In this document: positions 5,656 to 6,475 of the stretch, piece after piece
How the letters are laid out: each line of letters opens with the position of its first letter
Position numbering within the stretch: the stretch's first letter is position 1
Source of the DNA: Spirosomataceae bacterium
GTDB lineage: Bacteria; Bacteroidota; Bacteroidia; Cytophagales; Spirosomataceae
Direction: 5' to 3'
Assembly: GCA_025455795.1 (NCBI GenBank)
Contig: JALOLW010000247.1
Coordinates: forward strand, 1 to 6,475
DNA length: 6,475 bases
Program-made: the position numbers and the translations under genes
Notes under the pieces: generated by a model
What the model saw: only the letters and a program-made list of their open reading frames with translations
Told to the model about the DNA's origin: nothing
The model's database searches: none

Positions 5656-6475
5656 ATGACGACCAACGTTACAGGGTATTACTGGGTAGAAAAGGACAGG
5701 TAAGTTGAGTATGGTAAGATTGGGAGTGATTGTGGGTTGTTTTTTGTTGGTGACAATAATGGGCTTTTATGTTTGCGTTTCTCTCTGTGTTTACCTTTAA
5801 TTATAAAGCGAAACCAAAGAATGGAGGAGAATTTGCTTGGGATCTAATTGACCTAAAAGAAAAAGTAAATTAATCTGACTGCAAATGCCAACCCCAAACA
5901 GACCGAGCAGACCAAAATCGTTTACAAATTCACCTCTGAGGGACTACCTAAAATCATCGCTAAAAGAGTTGAAAATCTGGTGCAAGCCTTGAACTGCTAA
6001 GTTATCCATTTGGACAGACTTAGAGTTCTACTGGCCGAGGGAATCCCTGATGAAGCTCATATCCTGAGATAGTATAGCTGGAAACTTGTGTTGGGGTATC
6101 TTCCACCGGAAAAATAGAAATGGGAGGCGACGATCAAGAAGGAGTAACAAACCTACGCAGAATTGGTTAGGCATTTCCTTCCGAATGACAAGTTTTAGGG
6201 TTACCCCATCATACTAAAAAAAGATCATCCTCGGTTCAAATAGCTGGAGGAAGACTTTTTGCTTTGGGAGCAAATCTAAAAAGACACCTCCAGGACACAC
6301 GCTTAGTTTAGCTTCTTCGCCACGCAGTCGGTTTAAATGATGATTCCTTACCTTACCAGCGCCAGACGCTAAAAATTCAAACTCATCAATGGCTAAAACG
6401 AGTAAAAGTACAAATAGTTCCTCAGCGACAAGGAAAAGCAACGAAAAACATATAGATACGACTACATGACCAGAA
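5656..6475 (+). CDS. Eukaryotic RabGAP/TBC-domain protein, 5' part, with TAA and TAG read as glutamine
   Basis: TBC proteins stimulate GTP hydrolysis by Rab GTPases in membrane traffic. With TAA/TAG as Gln, 5902-6475 reads without interruption: LDRLRVLL then GIPDE (from residue 85), WKLVLGYLPPEK (from Trp98), YAELVRHFLP, DHPRF, and LWEQIQKDTSRTHAQFSFFATQ. This follows the order of a TBC1D13-like domain. The arginine-finger motif IxxDxxR is present as Ile163, Asp166 and Arg169 (model numbering). The in-frame stops are TAA at 5998, 6145, 6277, 6334, 6370, 6394, 6403 and TAG at 6070, 6115, 6196, 6241, 6304, 6415; there is no in-frame TGA. The preferred model joins 5656-5713, 5809-5864 and 5902-6475 through two introns. 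An unspliced reading from 5656 is also open under this code. The domain's second half, with the YxQ glutamine finger, lies beyond the window. The TBC identity and code are firm; the N-terminal exons are less so. Confidence 0.85.
5714..5808 (+). other. Candidate spliceosomal intron 1 of the TBC gene (95 nt)
   Basis: The donor is GTAAGA and the acceptor is TTTAATTATAAAG. The interval is T/G-rich, with a pyrimidine-rich stretch (TTTCTCTCTGTG) before the acceptor. Removing it joins the frame ending VEKDRQVEY to AKPKNGGEFAWDL in phase (phase 1). The same interval has no TGA in the upstream frame, so retention cannot be excluded from the sequence, but its translation is cysteine- and leucine-rich and unlike its surroundings. 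Confidence 0.45.
5865..5901 (+). other. Candidate spliceosomal intron 2 of the TBC gene (37 nt)
   Basis: This 37-base segment runs from GTAAAT to AACAG and contains CTGAC-like branch-site sequence. It is phase 0: removal joins WDLIDLKEK to TEQTKIVYKF without a partial codon. It also shifts reading from the frame in which 5809-5864 looks coding to the frame of the TBC domain, which is the main reason to believe it. Introns this short are common in ciliates. Confidence 0.5.

Noticed and set aside
5387..5659. Plus-strand open frame of 90 codons
   Set aside because: It runs antisense through the DUF4350-type tail and across the junction, with no recognisable domain.
5700..5705. Perfect-looking splice donor GTAAGT after GGACAG
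   Set aside because: Joined to the best acceptor at 5808 it leads into a frame with a TGA at 5849. The GTAAGA donor at 5714 keeps the frame open.
6214..6441. Minus-strand open frame of 75 codons
   Set aside because: It lies antisense to the TBC domain and arises because the reverse frame avoids the TAR codons.
5902..6475. Reading the TBC region as a decayed pseudogene with 13 nonsense mutations
   Set aside because: All stops are TAA or TAG, none TGA, the frame never shifts, and domain motifs are intact across them. Decay would also give TGA stops and frameshifts.

Overview
The window joins two unrelated kinds of DNA. Positions 1 to about 5490 are bacterial. The pheS sequence, the weak Shine-Dalgarno sites and the moxR neighbourhood point to Bacteroidota, probably Cytophagales (a Runella/Spirosoma/Dyadobacter-like organism). 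Positions from about 5656, and possibly a little earlier, to 6475 read as a eukaryotic gene that uses TAA and TAG as glutamine codons, as ciliate nuclear genomes do. These two parts are unlikely to belong to one genome, so a chimeric contig (for example prey or symbiont bacterium plus ciliate host) is the leading explanation.

Bacterial part, left to right. 1-53 is the tail of an unidentified gene. 139-270 is a C-terminal scrap of a type IIG (Eco57I-like) restriction-modification protein. 290-1005 is an overlapping XisH/XisI pair. 1057-2358 encodes a secreted lipoprotein that looks like a beta-propeller. Convergent to it on the minus strand is a long co-directional run, in transcription order: the last quarter of a DUF4350-type membrane protein (5485-5168), moxR (5149-4178), an antitoxin/PIN-domain toxin pair (4088-3433, the toxin starting at TTG), and pheS (3408-2368). 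The xis pair, the restriction remnant and the toxin-antitoxin pair are accessory genes placed among core genes.

Eukaryotic part. In one frame, 5902-6475 translates into the first half of a RabGAP/TBC domain most like the TBC1D13 group, including the arginine-finger motif IxxDxxR. The frame contains 13 apparent stops, all TAA or TAG and none TGA, and TBC similarity continues across them. Upstream coding sequence can be joined in phase through two short GT-AG introns to an ATG at 5656. The gene runs off the right end of the window.

The junction lies between about 5486, where similarity to the DUF4350 protein stops, and 5656. That stretch holds no gene I can support and carries a short perfect inverted repeat.
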